DNA of 64,000 nt from Anatilimnocola aggregata (GCF_007747655.1 NZ_CP036274.1:7192001-7256000); one strand, 5' to 3'. Positions 51,599-61,210 are shown, numbered from the stretch's first letter. The notes: a model not told the origin generated them from the sequence alone. Numbers and translations: made by a program.

Positions 51599-53719
51599 AT
51601 GTCCAAAGCGAAACCTGCTGCTGTTACCGCCACCAAATCCAAAGCGAATGCCGAAGTTGCCAAGCTGCGGAGCGATCTCGCCATTAACCGGGCGATGGCC
51701 GAGAATTCCCCCATCAACATCCTGTTTGCGAACAAAGACCTGGTCATCACATATGCGAACCCGGCCAGCATTCGCACTTTGAAGACGCTCGAGAAATACC
51801 TGCCAATTCGCGCCGAAGAACTGATTGGCAAGAGCGTCGATATCTTTCACAAAGTCCCTTCGCACCAACGCCGCATTCTATCGAGCGATCGCAATCTGCC
51901 GCACCGCGCGATCATCGCCATCGGCGATCAAAAGGCTGACCTTCTCGTCAGCCCTACGTACGACGACAAGGGCGAATACTTAGGACCAATGGTGACTTGG
52001 GAAGTCGTTACCGAAAAACTGATGCTGGAGGATAAGAGCCGCGACTCGAACGAACAGCTCGCAGCGGTCGGCAAAGTGACTGCTAAGGTCGAATTCAACA
52101 TGGATGGCACCATAGTAACTGCAAACGAGAACTTCCTCGGTGCTGTGGGCTACAGCCTGAATGAGATCGTCGGCAAGCATCACCGCATCTTCTGTTCGAA
52201 GGAGTATGCAAACAGCACTGCCTACAGCCAATTCTGGGACAAGCTGAATCGCGGCGAATTCGAAGTCGGCGAGTTCATGCGAGTCAACAAGCGGGGCGAA
52301 GAGATCTGGATCTCGGCGACGTACTACCCCATCAACGATGTGAACGGCAAACCTTGCAAGGTTGTGAAGTTCGCCACCGATATCACAGCGGCGCGAAAGG
52401 CGGCGATTGCCGCAAATGAGAAGTCGGCAATTGTCGAGAACGCGCCGATCAACATCATGTTGGCCAATAACCAGGGCATCATCACCTATATCAATCCAGC
52501 CAGCATGAAGGCCTTGAAGAAGATCGAACACTTGTTGCCGATCAAAGCCGATCAGATCGTCGGCTCAACATACGACATCTTCCACAAGATGCCTGCACAC
52601 CAGCGCCGGTTGCTGGCAGACCCGAAGAACCTTCCGCACCTTACGCAGATCAAGTTAGGTGGTGAGATTCTGTCGTTGCAGGCAAATGCCATCTTCGATG
52701 CTAAGGGCAACTATTCTGGCCCAATGGTAACGTGGGAAATCATTACGGAACGGATTGCGGCTGAAGAGCGCGAAAAGGAAAACCAGCTTCGCGAACGCCG
52801 TACTCAGCAAGAGTTGAGCGAAAAGGTTACCGAAGTGCTGGCCGTGGTAAATGCAGCTGCTGCCGGCGACTTGACTCGAGAAATCAGCTTCTCGGGGGAC
52901 GATTCCATGGGCCAACTCGCCAGTGGCGTTCGCAAGATGATGACCGACTTGCGGAACATCATTAGTCAAGTGGTTGAAGGTGCCGCTCAGTTCGCCGAAG
53001 GCGCTCGCGTCATCGCCGAGACGGCTCAATCGCAGGCTCAAGGTGCGCAGACGCAGAGTGCCTCGGTGGAAGAAATGAGCGCTTCAATCGAGCAGCTGAC
53101 CCGCAGCATCGAAACGGTAAAGAACAATGCTGCTTCGGCGAACACATTAGCTTGCGAAACAAGCCGTATGGCCGAGGAAGGTGGCCAGGCCGTGCAGAAG
53201 TCGGTCGAAGCGATGGGCCGTATCAAGAGCTCGTCCGAACAGATCAGCGAGATCATTCAAGTGATCGGCGAAATCGCCAGCCAGACAAACTTGCTCGCCT
53301 TGAATGCCGCGATCGAAGCGGCTCGCGCTGGTGTCCATGGCTTGGGCTTTGCGGTGGTTGCCGACGAAGTTCGCAAACTGGCCGAGCGTTCGAGCGAGGC
53401 TGCCAAAGAGATCAGCAAGCTCATCAAGGAATCGACCCAGCGTGTCGCCGACGGGGCCACCTTGAGCGAGCAGACCGGCCAGGCTCTCTCAAAGATTATT
53501 CAAGGTGTCGATTCGACGGCCAAGAAGATCAACGAGATTGCAACGGCAACGGTCGAGCAGGCTCAGAATGCGACCGAAGTCGCCGGTGCAGTTCAGCAAA
53601 TCTCGACCGTCACCGAGCAGGCAGCCGCTTCGTGCGAAGAAATGGCTTCCAGCAGCGAGGAGCTTGGTGCTCAGGCATCGACGTTGCGAGAACTGGTTCG
53701 CAAGTTCAAGACGGAATAG
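51599..53719 (+). CDS. Soluble chemoreceptor (MCP) with three PAS domains
   Basis: 706 residues with no membrane segment, so a cytoplasmic receptor. Three PAS domains lie at about 30-145, 160-270 and 278-395. The first and third are near-duplicates (each has ENxPINIxxAN, DIFHKxPxHQRR and GPMVTWE); the second is different. A HAMP-like helical linker (about 415-465) leads to the MCP signalling domain (about 470-700). The tip reads [20 protein letters not shown], where the usual AGExGRG is AGVHGLG. It should sense a redox or small-molecule cue through PAS and control CheA. No haem or flavin ligand residues can be assigned with certainty. Confidence 0.93.
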   Translation: MSKAKPAAVTATKSKANAEVAKLRSDLAINRAMAENSPINILFANKDLVITYANPASIRTLKTLEKYLPIRAEELIGKSVDIFHKVPSHQRRILSSDRNLPHRAIIAIGDQKADLLVSPTYDDKGEYLGPMVTWEVVTEKLMLEDKSRDSNEQLAAVGKVTAKVEFNMDGTIVTANENFLGAVGYSLNEIVGKHHRIFCSKEYANSTAYSQFWDKLNRGEFEVGEFMRVNKRGEEIWISATYYPINDVNGKPCKVVKFATDITAARKAAIAANEKSAIVENAPINIMLANNQGIITYINPASMKALKKIEHLLPIKADQIVGSTYDIFHKMPAHQRRLLADPKNLPHLTQIKLGGEILSLQANAIFDAKGNYSGPMVTWEIITERIAAEEREKENQLRERRTQQELSEKVTEVLAVVNAAAAGDLTREISFSGDDSMGQLASGVRKMMTDLRNIISQVVEGAAQFAEGARVIAETAQSQAQGAQTQSASVEEMSASIEQLTRSIETVKNNAASANTLACETSRMAEEGGQAVQKSVEAMGRIKSSSEQISEIIQVIGEIASQTNLLALNAAIEAARAGVHGLGFAVVADEVRKLAERSSEAAKEISKLIKESTQRVADGATLSEQTGQALSKIIQGVDSTAKKINEIATATVEQAQNATEVAGAVQQISTVTEQAAASCEEMASSSEELGAQASTLRELVRKFKTE

Positions 53720-53741
53720 TTTTCCGGTCCTCGTTGTCGCA

Positions 53742-53780
53742 GCCAGGCCCTGGCAACTGCTCGGGCCTGGCCTTTGTTTA
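53742..53780 (+). terminator. Rho-independent terminator or attenuator between mcp and cheR
   Basis: GCCAGGCCC (53742-53750) pairs perfectly with GGGCCTGGC (53763-53771) across a 12-nt loop, followed by CTTTGTTTA. It lies 22 bp after the mcp stop codon and 48 bp before cheR, inside what is otherwise one gene cluster. Partial read-through would make cheW and mcp more abundant than the downstream genes. Confidence 0.7.
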
Positions 53781-53827
53781 CGATTCGCCTTTGATCTGCT
53801 GAATGGCCTTCGCCCAACCGAGTTGTC

Positions 53828-54667
53828 ATGACCACCGCTACTGAAACCTTGATTAGCCCCGAGCTCATGATGCGCTACGGCAAGCTGATCTATGACGTCA
53901 CCGGCATTCGCATTTCGCCGCAGAAGCAGGCGCTCCTTGCGAATCGCGTACGGCGACGGCTGAAGGCAACCAACATCGCGGATTTTGAAGGCTACCTGCG
54001 GCATCTGCAAAAACTCAAGCCAGCCAATGCGGAGTGGGATCTGTTCCTGCAAGAAATCACCACGCACGAAACCTATCTCTTTCGCGACGAGTCGCACTGG
54101 ACCTGGTTTCAAGATCAATACCTGGCGGCCATTTCGCAAGAGGCAATTGCAGGCAAACGACCGCGTTCGCTGCGAATCTGGTCGGCGGCCTGCAGCACGG
54201 GCGACGAAGCCTATTCGGCCGCAGTTTGCGTCGCGGCTTGTGTCAAGCAAATGTCTCCCTGGACCATCAAGATTATCGGCACCGACATTGGCATTGGCGC
54301 CGTTGAGCAAGCACGCCAGGCAACATTCAGCCAACGGGCAATGAAGCTGGTACCGCCGTCGTTGCGAACTCGTTACTTCACGGCAGCTGAGGAACCTGAA
54401 TTCAGCAAGGCCAAGCCCGAACTGTCAGCCTTGGTTCAGTTTCGACAGCACAACTTGCTCGATCCGCTGCGGGAGCAGCCCTTCGATCTGATTTTTTTGA
54501 AGAACGTGTTGATCTACTTCGACGAAGCTTCGAAGCAGCGGGTGGTTGCGAACGTGCTGAAGTTACTGGCCCCTGGCGGATACCTGGTGGCCGGAGCTGC
54601 CGAAGGCATCAGCGATCACCTGAAGAACCTCAAACGTATTCACGCGTGGCTTTACCGCAACGAATGA
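53828..54667 (+). CDS. cheR: Chemoreceptor methyltransferase CheR
   Basis: 279 residues. The N-terminal helical domain (about 10-75) and the methyltransferase domain with ITTHETYLFRD and WSAACSTGDEAYSAA (SAM-binding motif I) are standard for CheR. GTDIGIGAVEQAR and FLKNVLIYFD complete the SAM pocket. It methylates glutamates on the receptor signalling domain, using SAM, for adaptation. It starts 108 bp after mcp and 25 bp before cheA. Confidence 0.96.
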   Translation: MTTATETLISPELMMRYGKLIYDVTGIRISPQKQALLANRVRRRLKATNIADFEGYLRHLQKLKPANAEWDLFLQEITTHETYLFRDESHWTWFQDQYLAAISQEAIAGKRPRSLRIWSAACSTGDEAYSAAVCVAACVKQMSPWTIKIIGTDIGIGAVEQARQATFSQRAMKLVPPSLRTRYFTAAEEPEFSKAKPELSALVQFRQHNLLDPLREQPFDLIFLKNVLIYFDEASKQRVVANVLKLLAPGGYLVAGAAEGISDHLKNLKRIHAWLYRNE

Positions 54668-54692
54668 ACTGAATAACGGAATCGAACTGGAC

Positions 54693-57593
54693 ATGTCCGC
54701 CGAAACCACCGCTGCCGACGAATGGCTGCAAGGCATGATGTCCGACTTCTTAGACGAAGCGGGCAGTCTGCTGATCAGCTTGAACGAGGATCTGCTCACG
54801 CTCGAAGCGTGGACGGCCAACAATGCCAGTCAGCGCTCGCCGCTCGATCCGGAACTGATGAATAACATGTTCCGCTCGGCTCATAGTCTAAAAGGGCTAT
54901 CGGCCATGCTGGGACTAACGAATATCAACCAGCTTACGCATCGCATCGAGAACGTCTTCGACGCCTCGCGCAAGGGACAACTCGACCTGACGTCCAGTAT
55001 TGTCGAAACCATCTTTCAATCCATTGATGCACTCACAGCTATGATCGCCAAACTGCAAGACGACGGTTCCGATCAGTACGACGCCTCAGCCGTGATGCTC
55101 GGCATCGAGCAAGTACTGGAGTCCGGCGGCTGCGCCCGCCAACAAACATCGCAAGCCGATGCCGAGAAAGCGCTCGCCGCTTGCGAACAAGGTCTGCAAC
55201 TCGACGCTGCCCTCGATTCGCCTGCAAGAGTTGAACCAGCACCAAAAGACTTGCACCCCGAAGTCGCTGCTTTGGAGCAGATTGTCGACGAAACCGACAT
55301 TCCACCCAAGTATCTCGCCATTTTCATTGACGAAACCGATCTGGCACTCGAAAGTCTCGCCGAAGTGCTGCTCTGTGCCGAACGCTCGGCTCAACTGCGC
55401 ACAGTCGAAGAGCTGTTGGTTACCGCGCACCGCATCAAGGGCTCGGCCGCTTCACTGGGACTCAATCGCACGGCAAAGCTTGCGCACTGGATGGAAGATG
55501 CATTGCAGACCGCTGGTGAGCGCAAACTAGTACTTCCGCCCTCACTCATCGACGCCTTGCTGCACTGTGTCGATGCGCTGCGACTCTACGTCACTGGCTT
55601 GAAACAAAGCGTACCCGACTGCTCACAGTTCGCCAGCTCGGCCGCTGAACTTCTCGTCGCCAGCAACGAGGCCTTCGCGAACTGCCCACCGATTCAGGTC
55701 GAACCTCCAGCGATCGTGACCGCCTGGCAACCCCAAGCGATTGCCGTGCAACTGGGAGAACTGGAAACCGGAACGCAGTTCAGTTGCGAACTCCACTTCG
55801 AAGCCAATCTGCCGCTCGTCGGCCTCAAGGCAAATCTCGCCTATGAGAAGGCCGTTCGTCTCGGACAAATTCTGCACTGCGACCCAACTGCAGAATCGCT
55901 CGAAGAAATCGAGCAACTTGAATCGCTTCGACTAATCGTACAGTCCGAGGCCAGCCGCGACGAGATCGCAGCTGCCTTGAACGTCAACGGAGTCCGCTCG
56001 GTCGATGTTCGCGTCCTTTCAGCACAATCGAAAAAGTGCGAAGACCCTGCGATGGCTGTCGCTCAGCAGTCGACTCACCTGCCAACCACGACCAACTCAG
56101 CCAAGCCAACGCAATCGCTGCCTGCAGTGGAAGATGCCAGGCCTTCCGCGGCCGAAGCGAAAAGCAAAGCAACCGATGAAGGGGGTAAGCCGAGCGAAAC
56201 GCTACGCGTCGATATCGACCGCCTCGATCAGCTCATGAACCTCGCCGGGCAACTGGTCATCAGTAAGGCGCGGTTCAGTCAGATTGGGACGGCAATGCGC
56301 GAGAGTCTACCCGCCAAACAGCTGACGCAGGTGTGGAGCGAGACGGCTGCCTTCATGCAGCAATTGGCCGACGATGACGCCCACGGTGCCAGCGCCCAAC
56401 ATGCGGCCGCGACCATGAGTTCCATTCGTTCGCATGCACGCCGCTTGCAATCGGATATCGAAAAGATCACTGCCGAATTCGCGCGAGTCACCAAGTTGCA
56501 TGCCCGCGTGAGCGAGCTGTTCGAAGCCGTTCATCAACTCGATCGCGTCGCCGCGAGCATTCAAAAGAGTGTGATGGACACTCGCATGGTGCCCGTGGGA
56601 CCGCTCTTCAATCGCTTCAAACGCGTCGTTCGAGATATCACCCGTTTGAACGGAAAGGATATTCGACTCGTCATTCGCGGCGAAAGCACCGAACTCGATA
56701 AGCGAATGATCGACGAGCTTGGCGACCCACTGATTCACATGGTTCGCAACTCGGCCGATCACGGTATTGAATCGCCCGAAGCCCGCGTGGCGACCGGCAA
56801 GGCTGCCCAAGGAACCATCACGCTCGATGCGTTTCATCGTGGCAATAGCATCGTGATTCAAGTCTCCGACGATGGGAAAGGTCTCGACCGCGATCGTATC
56901 CTCCGCAAAGGTGTCGAACGCGGACTGGTCGATGCCGAAACTGCCGAACGTATGACCGCCCACCAGGTCTTTCAACTCATTTGGGAACCAGGCTTCAGCA
57001 CTGCTGAGAAGGTGACAGAAATCTCCGGCCGCGGCATGGGCATGGACATTGTTCGTTCCAAGATTGAAGGCCTCAGCGGCACGGTTGAGGTCGAAAGCAA
57101 TCCTGGTCAGGGCACTGTCTTCACGATCAAGTTGCCACTCACTCTCGCAATCATGCCAAGCTTAATGGCAGAGATCGACGGCGACGTGATTGCTCTGCCC
57201 ATTGAGAGCATTGCCGAGATTGTCGGCCTGAAGGACGACAGTCTCGGTACCGTTCACGGCCTGCGAACGGCGACGATCCGCGGCCGCGTTGTTTCAGTGG
57301 TGGAACTCAAGGAGTTGCTCACCTGGAATTCGCACAGCAGTCGCACGCAATGCAAACCAGCGGGCGATCACACCATCGTGGTCATTCGCTACGAGAATCG
57401 CGAGATCGGTCTGCTGGTCGATACGGTGCTCGGCGAGGAGGACGTGGTCATCAAGTCACTGGCCGACAACTATCGCAATGTCGAAGGTGTCGCCGGCGCA
57501 AGCATTCTTGGCGATGGTCGAGTCTCGCTGATTCTCGACGTAGGTGCACTCGTCAATCTCGCTTCGCGGCCAGTGGTCAAAAGTGGAACCTGA
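54693..57593 (+). CDS. cheA: Chemotaxis histidine kinase CheA with two phosphotransfer domains
   Basis: 966 residues, longer than the usual ~650. Two P1/Hpt domains are present: AHSLKGLSAMLGL (His64) and AHRIKGSAASLGL (His246). A P2-like segment (about 350-450) and a low-complexity linker follow. P3 dimerisation (about 505-640) contains an extra insertion (about 545-575). The ATPase domain has HMVRNSADHGIE (N box), SDDGKGLDRD (G1) and GRGMGMDIVRS (G2). The CheW-like P5 domain ends the protein. CheA phosphorylates CheY in response to the receptor. Both phospho-His sites look intact. Confidence 0.95.
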   Translation: MSAETTAADEWLQGMMSDFLDEAGSLLISLNEDLLTLEAWTANNASQRSPLDPELMNNMFRSAHSLKGLSAMLGLTNINQLTHRIENVFDASRKGQLDLTSSIVETIFQSIDALTAMIAKLQDDGSDQYDASAVMLGIEQVLESGGCARQQTSQADAEKALAACEQGLQLDAALDSPARVEPAPKDLHPEVAALEQIVDETDIPPKYLAIFIDETDLALESLAEVLLCAERSAQLRTVEELLVTAHRIKGSAASLGLNRTAKLAHWMEDALQTAGERKLVLPPSLIDALLHCVDALRLYVTGLKQSVPDCSQFASSAAELLVASNEAFANCPPIQVEPPAIVTAWQPQAIAVQLGELETGTQFSCELHFEANLPLVGLKANLAYEKAVRLGQILHCDPTAESLEEIEQLESLRLIVQSEASRDEIAAALNVNGVRSVDVRVLSAQSKKCEDPAMAVAQQSTHLPTTTNSAKPTQSLPAVEDARPSAAEAKSKATDEGGKPSETLRVDIDRLDQLMNLAGQLVISKARFSQIGTAMRESLPAKQLTQVWSETAAFMQQLADDDAHGASAQHAAATMSSIRSHARRLQSDIEKITAEFARVTKLHARVSELFEAVHQLDRVAASIQKSVMDTRMVPVGPLFNRFKRVVRDITRLNGKDIRLVIRGESTELDKRMIDELGDPLIHMVRNSADHGIESPEARVATGKAAQGTITLDAFHRGNSIVIQVSDDGKGLDRDRILRKGVERGLVDAETAERMTAHQVFQLIWEPGFSTAEKVTEISGRGMGMDIVRSKIEGLSGTVEVESNPGQGTVFTIKLPLTLAIMPSLMAEIDGDVIALPIESIAEIVGLKDDSLGTVHGLRTATIRGRVVSVVELKELLTWNSHSSRTQCKPAGDHTIVVIRYENREIGLLVDTVLGEEDVVIKSLADNYRNVEGVAGASILGDGRVSLILDVGALVNLASRPVVKSGT

Positions 57594-57628
57594 AATACTC
57601 AACCGATAATCTGAAAGTATGTTTCTTT

Positions 57629-58234
57629 ATGAACACAATCTCGCCTGAATTGAATAGCTCGCTACTCGAGCAGTTGTTCTCTGCCGCCACGCACGATGCG
57701 TCGACCGCCATGTGCCGTTGGACGAATGGTCAGATCACACTCACGCTCGATGAAATCGCCGAGATGCCGCTGGAGGAAGTGAGCACCAACCTCGATCTGG
57801 GTGACGACTTGCTAACGATGGTCGCCCTCACATTGCAAGGCGAACTTGGCGGCACCATGCTGCTGACCTTCGACGAAGAAAACGGTCGCAGCCTGGCGGC
57901 GTCGCTCCTCAATCGGCCACGGGCCACCACTCCCGAGTGGAACGAATTGGAACGGAGCGCGCTCAATGAAACGGGCAACATTCTGGGATGTGCCTACATG
58001 AACGCTCTCACGCGTTTTCTCGATGCGGAGCTGATTCCATCGCCTCCCTACTTCCTGCAAGACTTCGGCGCTAGCGTGCTTCAGCAGGCCCTGATGACTC
58101 AAGCCCTGACGTGCGATACCGCCACCATTTGCCGCACTACGTTTCGGCGCGAAGACCAGGCCCTCGACTGGAACGTGCTGTTCCTGCCAACCCAAGGCCT
58201 GCGCGATCGACTGATGAATTGCACGACCGCCTAA
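57629..58234 (+). CDS. cheC: CheC-family CheY-P phosphatase
   Basis: 201 residues. ATG 57629 is 35 bp after cheA. LNETGNILGCAYMNALT contains the CheC active-site pair Glu114 and Asn117 (ExxN). CheC usually has a second ExxN site in the other half of the pseudo-symmetric fold; I do not see one here. The protein should remove phosphate from CheY. It probably also binds CheD, encoded next. Confidence 0.85.
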   Translation: MNTISPELNSSLLEQLFSAATHDASTAMCRWTNGQITLTLDEIAEMPLEEVSTNLDLGDDLLTMVALTLQGELGGTMLLTFDEENGRSLAASLLNRPRATTPEWNELERSALNETGNILGCAYMNALTRFLDAELIPSPPYFLQDFGASVLQQALMTQALTCDTATICRTTFRREDQALDWNVLFLPTQGLRDRLMNCTTA

Positions 58235-58297
58235 CCAACCGCCCTGCGTAACAATTCGCGATCCGAACTTCCGGCCTTTGCACGAAGAGAACGTTGT

Positions 58298-58789
58298 ATG
58301 CCTTGTGCCACCTTAGCTCCCTCTACTTGCCATCAGGCGGGCATGGGAAAGATCGTTCTGGCCAGTGGGCCCGACTCGATCACCACCGTCCTCGGCTCCT
58401 GCGTCGGAGTCGCCATCTATCATCCGCGCACGCATCACGCCATGCTCGCGCATGTGGTGTTGCCGGCCAGCAGCGGGCGGGCGTCGCTCCCCGGCAAATT
58501 TGCTGATACTGCAATTCCCGACATGTTGCAACAACTGGCCAGCCTCGGCATCTGCGACAACTCGCTGATCGTCAAACTGGCCGGCGGTTCCAACATGTTC
58601 GGGCTCCCGGCCGGTCCCATGCAGGTCGGCGAATCGAACCTGGTTGCTGTCGAGGCAGCCCTCACCAAAGCCAAACTCCGTGTCGCGAGTCGACATGTCG
58701 GCGGCAACAAGGGTCGCCGCGTCACGTTCGATTGCCAGACCGGCGTCTATCGCATTGAAGTCGTCGGTGCGGAAGTCGTCATCCTGTAA
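58298..58789 (+). CDS. cheD: Chemoreceptor glutamine deamidase CheD
   Basis: 163 residues. VLGSCVGVAIY contains the catalytic Cys35 and AHVVLP holds the His (about 52). LAGGSNMFG and GGNKGRRVTFD complete the fold. CheD deamidates receptor glutamines and, when bound by CheC, boosts phosphatase activity. It follows cheC by 63 bp. The first ~13 residues extend beyond the usual start. Confidence 0.93.
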   Translation: MPCATLAPSTCHQAGMGKIVLASGPDSITTVLGSCVGVAIYHPRTHHAMLAHVVLPASSGRASLPGKFADTAIPDMLQQLASLGICDNSLIVKLAGGSNMFGLPAGPMQVGESNLVAVEAALTKAKLRVASRHVGGNKGRRVTFDCQTGVYRIEVVGAEVVIL

Positions 58790-58841
58790 CCACCTCGAAA
58801 CAACCAGAACTCAGCGACTCGAATCTGTCAGGAATTGAACT

Positions 58842-59210
58842 ATGACCAAGCGACTCCTCGTTACCGACGATGCAATAATCATCCGCGAAATGATCAAAGA
58901 TACCGCCTCGCGTGCCGGTTGGGAAATCGTCGGCGAAGCTTGCAACGGCCAGCAAGCCTTCGAAAAGTTCCGCGAATTAAAACCGGACGCAATGACCCTC
59001 GACCTGGTCATGCCGGAGTTCGACGGCCTGCATGCCCTGCGTTCCATCTTGGGCGAAGATCCCTCCGCCAAGATTGTCGTCGTCAGCGCGCTCGATCAGA
59101 AGACCATCTTAAAGGAAGCCTTCAAACTGGGTGCTGCCGACTTCGTCGTGAAACCGTTTGACCATGGCCAACTGGTGGCCACGCTCAATCGAGTGACCGG
59201 CGTTTGCTAG
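58842..59210 (+). CDS. cheY: Chemotaxis response regulator CheY
   Basis: 122-residue single receiver domain. Asp9 and Asp10 (VTDD), the phospho-acceptor Asp54 (TLDLVMPEFDG), Ser81 (VVVSAL) and Lys103 (VVKPF) are all in place. It carries the signal from CheA to the motor and is dephosphorylated by CheC. It is last in the cluster; a short stem (GGTGGA...TCCACC, 59217-59245) follows. Confidence 0.95.
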   Translation: MTKRLLVTDDAIIIREMIKDTASRAGWEIVGEACNGQQAFEKFRELKPDAMTLDLVMPEFDGLHALRSILGEDPSAKIVVVSALDQKTILKEAFKLGAADFVVKPFDHGQLVATLNRVTGVC

Positions 59211-59225
59211 GCCGCTGGTGGAATT

Positions 59226-59612
59226 GGAAATTTCCACTATCCACCATCACTTCGAAAAGTTTCCCGTATTGCGCAACGCCAATTCCGCCAAGCATATACG
59301 CTCCAGAGGAACGCCCTAAGTCCTTACCGCATGATGGAAACGTCGTAAATCGATTTCCATTATTCCGTCCTGTAGATTCTGAATAAGCTTCGCGCAGTGG
59401 CTGCAACGCCTCGTGGAAATTTCCACAATCCATCTGAATAAGCTTCGCGCAGTGGCTGCAACGCCACGTGGAAATTTCCACAATCCAATCGAACTCGCAA
59501 GATTTCCGGTATCGCGCAACTATCTGCCTGGCCGCAAGTTGTAGCGATCCGAATCGCCGTAAATCCTTACGGAACGAGGGAAACTTGCCAATTCAATTTC
59601 CATAATTGAGCG
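59226..59612. repeat. Duplicated intergenic repeat cassette with GGAAATTTCC palindromes
   Basis: Two diverged copies of a ~120-bp unit lie at about 59226-59368 and 59471-59612. Shared landmarks, in order, are GGAAATTTCCAC, ATCCA, TTTCCxGTATxGCGCAAC, TCCTTAC, GGAAAC and ATTTCCATxATT. Between them sits a 55-bp tandem repeat. GGAAATTTCC occurs three times. I see no gene in 59211-59799. Confidence 0.7.
59378..59487 (+). repeat. 55-bp tandem repeat, two copies
   Basis: Two adjacent copies (59378-59432 and 59433-59487) differ at a single base. Each begins TCTGAATAAGCTTCGCGCAG and ends with the perfect palindrome GTGGAAATTTCCAC plus AATCCA. The near-identity suggests a recent duplication. Confidence 0.9.
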
Positions 59613-59799
59613 AACTCATCATCGCGTCACTTGCCACAAACTGCGCGATAAATACCGCGCAAGTTCCATCCACGTTCTACCAAATTGCCAACGCGCACCA
59701 ACAAATTCGATGCGCAGTCGTTGACTAGTCTGGTCCGCGGTAAAAAGTTTCTCGGCGACTATTGTTGGCGCGCGATTCGCTTAGCGTAACCGGCTCGGA

Positions 59800-60942
59800 C
59801 TACTTCTTCGTCGCGCCGGGCTGACTGGCAGCCTGATACTTTTTCAGCGTGGCGGCGAGCGAGGCGTCTTTCTCGCGTTCGGAGCCCTTGGCCATTTTGA
59901 TCGCCTGTTCCTGGGCGGCGACCGCTTCCTTGAAATTGCCAGAAGCAAAATGAGCGAGCGCAACCGATTCCAGAGCGACCGACTTGTTCGCGGCGGGCAT
60001 TCCTTCAATGCCATCCAGCAATTTCACCAGTTGCGAAGTGGCTTGCAAGGCAAGCTTGCCGCTGGCGGCATCCACTTTGTCGATGGGTTGGTCTTCGTCG
60101 TCGGTCAGCAGGGCGTTGGCAATGCTGTAAAGGGCGTTGGGATCGTCCTTGGCCACTTCGTCGATCAGCTTTTTGCCGTAGGCAAGAGCCTTTTCCTTTT
60201 GATCGTCCTGAGCGAGCAGGGCATTGAACTTCAGCGCGCCATGTTCCTTTTCGAGCGCCGGCGTCTTGGCAAAGGCCGTATCGAGGACAGCCACAATCTG
60301 CTGTGGCTTGCCCGATTCCATCGCCTTTTCTAAAGCCTCATCGAGAGCCTTCGAGGCCTTGGTCGATTCGACTTCGTCTTTGAATGTCTTGGTCGCAGCT
60401 GCCAGGTCCCATTTGCCGGCGATGATCTTGGCCAGTGGTTCGTCGAGTTCCATCGGGTGCCCGATCCAGGCTACCTTGCCGTCACCATTCACAATGAACG
60501 AAGCGGGAATCCCTTCCTGATAGCTGGCTTCGAGCCAGGTGCGGGCCATGATGCCGGCTTCTTCACTCTTGGGATCTTTCGCATCGATGGCGACGCGATA
60601 CTCCATCTTCTTCCCCATTTGCTTGACGAATTCCTTCACGTCGTCGTCGGCATCTTCCATCACATCGACGCCGATGATCACCGCCTCTTTGTGCCTGGCC
60701 TGCAACTCGGTTACGTGCGGAATGCTCTTGATGCACGGCCCGCACCACGTGGCCCAAAACTCGAGCACATAGACCTTCCCCTTGGCAAACTCCTTGACGG
60801 GCTCACCTTTCACAAACTCCTTGAGCGCTAGTGGCGGGGCCGGATCGCCGACGAGCAGTTCCTTCTTCGGTGCGTCGGCAGCTGCTGCCACGAGCGACAG
60901 CAAAGGAAGAGAAAGGAGCGTGATGGCTAGTGTGCGTAACAT
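59800..60942 (-). CDS. Exported TlpA-like thioredoxin-fold protein
   Basis: 380 residues with a signal peptide (about 1-21). A TlpA/ResA-type redoxin domain (about 30-180) contains the active site WCGPC (Cys67, Cys70) in VLEFWATWCGPCI and the cis-Pro loop GIPASFIVN. The C-terminal ~190 residues are helical and TPR-like. Such proteins reduce disulphides in the periplasm, for example in cytochrome c maturation. The long C-terminal domain is common in planctomycetes. No operon partner. Confidence 0.9.
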   Translation of the reverse strand: MLRTLAITLLSLPLLSLVAAAADAPKKELLVGDPAPPLALKEFVKGEPVKEFAKGKVYVLEFWATWCGPCIKSIPHVTELQARHKEAVIIGVDVMEDADDDVKEFVKQMGKKMEYRVAIDAKDPKSEEAGIMARTWLEASYQEGIPASFIVNGDGKVAWIGHPMELDEPLAKIIAGKWDLAAATKTFKDEVESTKASKALDEALEKAMESGKPQQIVAVLDTAFAKTPALEKEHGALKFNALLAQDDQKEKALAYGKKLIDEVAKDDPNALYSIANALLTDDEDQPIDKVDAASGKLALQATSQLVKLLDGIEGMPAANKSVALESVALAHFASGNFKEAVAAQEQAIKMAKGSEREKDASLAATLKKYQAASQPGATKK

Positions 60943-61058
60943 GAACAGCCTCCGTGTGGGTCGTGAATTACAGCGATGATGTCTATCAACCTAGAACACG
61001 GGCAACATCGCGGGCAAGGGTACTGGCAGCCGGCGAGCCGCCTGGACAAATCCCCACT

Positions 61059-61197
61059 TAGCCCGACGCGTCAGCGAGGGAGCTATTTCGTTTGAAGTTT
61101 AATGTCGCTTCGGATGGCCAACGAGTGCAGCCTAAGTTCCAGCGTCCTTCGCAGCGGAAAGCTAACTTGCCAATACCCTCGCTGACGCGTCAGGCTA
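61059..61197. repeat. MITE-like element with 22-bp terminal inverted repeats
   Basis: TAGCCCGACGCGTCAGCGAG (from 61059) and CTCGCTGACGCGTCAGGCTA (to about 61196) are inverted and differ at one base, spanning about 138 bp with no coding capacity. GACGCGTC is the palindromic core. Elements with this kind of end are, in my recollection, frequent in planctomycete genomes, which fits a REP/MITE family. It lies between two minus-strand genes. Confidence 0.75.
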
Positions 61198-61210
61198 TGT
61201 AAAAGGCAAG

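Noticed and set aside
59378-59487. CRISPR array
   Set aside because: Only two copies, with no unique spacers and no cas genes; it is a tandem duplication.
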